A stretch of DNA of 64,000 nucleotides from Chlamydiales bacterium. Lineage in GTDB: Bacteria; Chlamydiota; Chlamydiia; Chlamydiales; JAJFMA01. The stretch is from NCBI GenBank assembly GCA_030679955.1, contig JAUXSF010000009.1, positions 62,001 through 126,000 on the forward strand, in the 5' to 3' direction. The notes beneath the pieces are model-generated. The model had not been told where the DNA came from. It made no database searches and saw nothing but the letters and a program-made list of their open reading frames with translations. Below, piece after piece: positions 61,590-64,000 of the stretch. Numbering within the stretch: the first letter of the stretch is position 1; each line of letters begins with the position of its first letter. The position numbers and the translations under genes are program-made.

Positions 61590-63461
61590 ATGGAAAGCTC
61601 AAACGATTATAATAGTTATATTAATGATTTTACACCGACGTTTGAGCCTGCCCCTGCAGAAAACAAAATTGAAGAGTCCTTACCTCCGTTAGATCCTGAG
61701 CCGATAAGTCAGAGACCAGAGGCGCCGGTTCAGAACGCTTCAGCCATACCCGGCTCTCTTGCTCACTCCAAACTCCAAGCTAAACTAAAAGCTGAAACAC
61801 AAGTCTTAAAACAAATTGACTCGGATATCGCTGTCACGGGCGGAATTAACAACATTAATTCGCGCATAGAAATTATTGAAAATACTGTGGATTTAACTAC
61901 TTTTGGCGGTCAAGTGCTCAGCGGGGTTAATAGTCTTCAGGAATCAATGGACGAAGTTTCAAATTTAACTAATTTTGCTCCTGCAGTAGATGGATTGGCT
62001 GGGATAAGTAGTGGTGTGGTTCTGACAACACAGTTGGCTAGTCTAGTCCCTAAGTCACGTGAATGGGCAAAGCTTAAGAACTTGCTTGCCGAAAAGCAAA
62101 CCGAATTAGCGTCTCTTTCCAAAAGTAACAACCTATCGGACTCTTTTATTGCGGACCGAACCGCACAACTAAACCGGGAAATTGAAGGGTTAAAAGACAA
62201 GACGTCTGAGATGGCAAAAGATACAGCTGTAGGCTTAATGGTCTCAGGATTGGGTTTCTCATCTGATAGCCTGAGCGTATCGGGAGAACTCATTTCACTG
62301 GTGCCTACCGTTGCAGAAGAAGCTGGTTCAGTAGTTTCCAACGTAGCGGGGGGCATAGGGCTCGCAACATCAGCCCTAATGATTGCTATTACTGCCCGAA
62401 GCATAAATGAAAGTCGTCTAGAGATAGCTAACATCTTAGCTGAGACAGACCACCTAATTCTCAAACTAAATGAACCTAATCTTGACCCCACGGTAAAATC
62501 GATAGTTAAACTAAGACTTAAAGCCTTGGAACAGCAATATGACAACACATCTTTAGACATAGTGAAAAAGTCAGCCAGTCTTTATTGCGCTGTTTTAGGG
62601 ACGTCCGCAACTATTACGATGATAGGTCTTACTGCCGCAGGAGCTGCAACAGGTATCGCAGCGGCGACAGTAACCACTGCTGGGATAATGCCCATAGTAA
62701 TAGGAACAGGGCTCCTTGCCACAGGATTAAGTTACGCAGCCTACAAAAACAGAAAAGTCATTGAGCTAAGACTTCAACAAACAGCCAAAAATTCGCAGAA
62801 CAAGCTTAGTTTATCTCGAGTAAAAAAGCAGGAGTCAGCTGTAAAAAAAGAGTTTAATACCATTTCGAATTCGCAGATGAAAATCAAAAATATTCAGGCA
62901 ATAGTCGAAGTAAAAACAGCAGAAATTGAAGAAAAAATCGCAGTGCAGAACGAGTTAATTAACCTTTTACACACCCAAAAAGAAGATGCGAAAAACCGAT
63001 TGCCATTGTCTCAAAAAAGGATCGATCAGCAAATTACGCAAGCATTCCAGGAACTTAAAAATCTTTATATAGAGATTGGGAAAATTGAAGATGAAGGTCT
63101 TGAGAAAATATCCAAAGAAGTCGATCGCTTGGGAACCTCAACACACAAAATAAACACCTCATTTGAAAGCATCTACACGGTAAAAAATCGTGTAAAAACT
63201 CGAGCGGCAGAGGTTAAAATCTTGGAAGCCAGGCGGAAGATACAGGGAATGAGCCAAAGATTTGCACGCACCTCACCCGATCAGCTGAGTGATCACGCTG
63301 CCACGTTGGTTGAAACGTTTCAAAATTCACCTGATGCACTAAAGGCATGTAAAGAATTTATGTCTGAAGAAGGTTTTATCACCGCCGATTTTGAGGAGAA
63401 CGCAATTTCTCACGTCTTCGCCTATTTGATTCAAGGTGCACAAGGTAAGGAGAAAAAATGA
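61590..63461 (+). CDS. Hypothetical membrane/coiled-coil protein, 623 residues
   Basis: Not recognised. A polar, proline-rich N-terminus (about 1-65) is followed by a helical stretch. Hydrophobic segments lie near 205-217, about 248-270 (GGIGLATSALMIAITAR) and a long double one at about 330-390 (ATITMIGLTAAGAATGIAAA and PIVIGTGLLATGLSYAAY). A coiled coil rich in Lys, Glu and Gln follows from about 400 to 540. Hydrophobic pairs flanked by coiled coils occur in type III translocators and inclusion-membrane proteins; either would fit chlamydiae, neither is shown. Its stop overlaps the next ATG (ATGA at 63458-63461). Confidence 0.68.
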   Translation: MESSNDYNSYINDFTPTFEPAPAENKIEESLPPLDPEPISQRPEAPVQNASAIPGSLAHSKLQAKLKAETQVLKQIDSDIAVTGGINNINSRIEIIENTVDLTTFGGQVLSGVNSLQESMDEVSNLTNFAPAVDGLAGISSGVVLTTQLASLVPKSREWAKLKNLLAEKQTELASLSKSNNLSDSFIADRTAQLNREIEGLKDKTSEMAKDTAVGLMVSGLGFSSDSLSVSGELISLVPTVAEEAGSVVSNVAGGIGLATSALMIAITARSINESRLEIANILAETDHLILKLNEPNLDPTVKSIVKLRLKALEQQYDNTSLDIVKKSASLYCAVLGTSATITMIGLTAAGAATGIAAATVTTAGIMPIVIGTGLLATGLSYAAYKNRKVIELRLQQTAKNSQNKLSLSRVKKQESAVKKEFNTISNSQMKIKNIQAIVEVKTAEIEEKIAVQNELINLLHTQKEDAKNRLPLSQKRIDQQITQAFQELKNLYIEIGKIEDEGLEKISKEVDRLGTSTHKINTSFESIYTVKNRVKTRAAEVKILEARRKIQGMSQRFARTSPDQLSDHAATLVETFQNSPDALKACKEFMSEEGFITADFEENAISHVFAYLIQGAQGKEKK

Positions 63462-64000
63462 GTCGAGACAAACTGCAATACTGGAATCAAGTTCTTGGCC
63501 ACCAAGGATACTCAAGTCGCTTTATTCCCGCAGATGAATCTGTGACCTACTCCAGAATCATCATTGATTTGGGAAAGGACTATAAAGAACGTCCCTTAGT
63601 TATGGAGCTTAAAATTAATTCATACCTACTCCCTGCAGAACTAAAGAACGCCGATGACGCAGAGGATCACCTTGAAGAAGAACAGATTTTCCAATTGCTC
63701 GTTGTATTACCCTTTCTTGTTGAGCCAAGAATGATAGGTGAAGTTGCTCGCTTGTTACTATTACTAAATAAGCCCTTAGATTTACCAGGTTTCGGGTTAG
63801 ATGAAGTCACACGATTAACCTATTTTCGACATAGCCTTTTAACAAAAAAAGGCCATCTTTCACCTAGAGTGATGCTTGCCATGGTTGGAACTATAGCATT
63901 TCTTGTTGAAAGCTTGATGCCTCAAATCGAATTAGTGGCAAATGGCAGCTCAACCAAAGAAATGCTTGCTGCTCTTGTAAGTCAAATTACAGAAGCAAAT
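63458..64000 (+). CDS. Hypothetical protein, partial (continues beyond window)
   Basis: Not recognised. The frame is open for 181 codons from the ATG at 63458 to the window edge, with AAGGAG 5 bases upstream and a four-base overlap with the previous stop. The visible part is soluble: LGKDYKERPLVMELKINSYL, an acidic stretch (DDAEDHLEEEQ), then leucine-rich helices (EVARLLLLLNKPLDL). The alternation of an acidic surface with strands recalls small secretion-chaperone-like proteins, and coupling to a membrane/coiled-coil gene would suit that, but this is inference. Confidence 0.65.
   Translation, partial: MSRDKLQYWNQVLGHQGYSSRFIPADESVTYSRIIIDLGKDYKERPLVMELKINSYLLPAELKNADDAEDHLEEEQIFQLLVVLPFLVEPRMIGEVARLLLLLNKPLDLPGFGLDEVTRLTYFRHSLLTKKGHLSPRVMLAMVGTIAFLVESLMPQIELVANGSSTKEMLAALVSQITEAN

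Noticed and set aside
1-64000. tRNA or rRNA genes
   Set aside because: I looked through the intergenic gaps and recognised no cloverleaf with a TTC loop and no rRNA motif; a covariance search would settle it.

Overview
The window looks like chromosomal DNA of an environmental (amoeba-type) member of the Chlamydiales. Three things point there. The set priA, lysS, convergent cysS, then an aas-type acyltransferase/acyl-ACP synthetase recalls the CT776-CT782 block of Chlamydia trachomatis as I remember it. cydA/cydB and the cyclic-di-AMP cyclase/YbbR pair recall CT011-CT014. There are also many hydrophobic or secreted orphan proteins of the kind expected of host-interacting chlamydiae. Citrate synthase next to malate dehydrogenase, queuosine genes and adenine deaminase fit the larger metabolism of environmental lineages. 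The family or genus cannot be fixed from sequence alone. I saw no rRNA, tRNA, CRISPR array or intact transposase gene.

Layout. 0-2 kb: mdh-gltA (TCA cycle, minus strand). 2-4 kb: a small membrane protein, then queE-queC. 4-14 kb: two orphan proteins, a glycosyltransferase, mutS, two orphan proteins and priA, the last three overlapping by a few bases. 14-23 kb: an accessory island on the minus strand. It holds a 1794-residue secreted Rhs/YD-repeat polymorphic toxin, its immunity gene (start and stop overlapping), two further paralogous immunity genes each preceded by the decayed end of a toxin tip, and two more small genes. It is bounded by a 400-base inverted repeat. 23-30 kb: a small membrane protein, an orphan gene, lysS, cysS and a fused PlsC-ACP-acyl-ACP synthetase. 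30-38 kb: a CPBP protease, adenine deaminase (with a decayed copy of its own 5' end), a P-loop kinase/AAA_14 ATPase pair and orphan secreted proteins. 38-45 kb: two large orphan proteins (candidate effectors), a thioesterase, a Cys-rich secreted protein and cydAB. 45-52 kb: a forward cluster folP-cdaA-cdaR-glycosyltransferase-rsmE, convergent with pyk. 52-64 kb: mostly secreted or effector-like proteins. They include a protein with a phosphoinositide-kinase-like catalytic core, a lipase-like protein with a substituted nucleophile, a membrane-anchored HIT protein and an SUMF1-domain protein without its cysteines. The window ends in a pair of membrane/coiled-coil genes.

Two themes tie the accessory DNA together. 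First, the Rhs locus looks like a site of repeated toxin-tip replacement: the current tip sits with its immunity gene, and older tip ends plus their immunity genes are left downstream. Second, intergenic regions carry palindromic modules. These are paired GC-rich hairpins preceded by GTAG/ATAG (REP/REPIN-like) between three convergent gene pairs (priA/immunity, lysS/cysS, rsmE/pyk), and a roughly 60-base dispersed repeat, one copy of which lies directly against a toxin remnant. Functions of the orphan proteins are inferred from motifs visible in the translation only.
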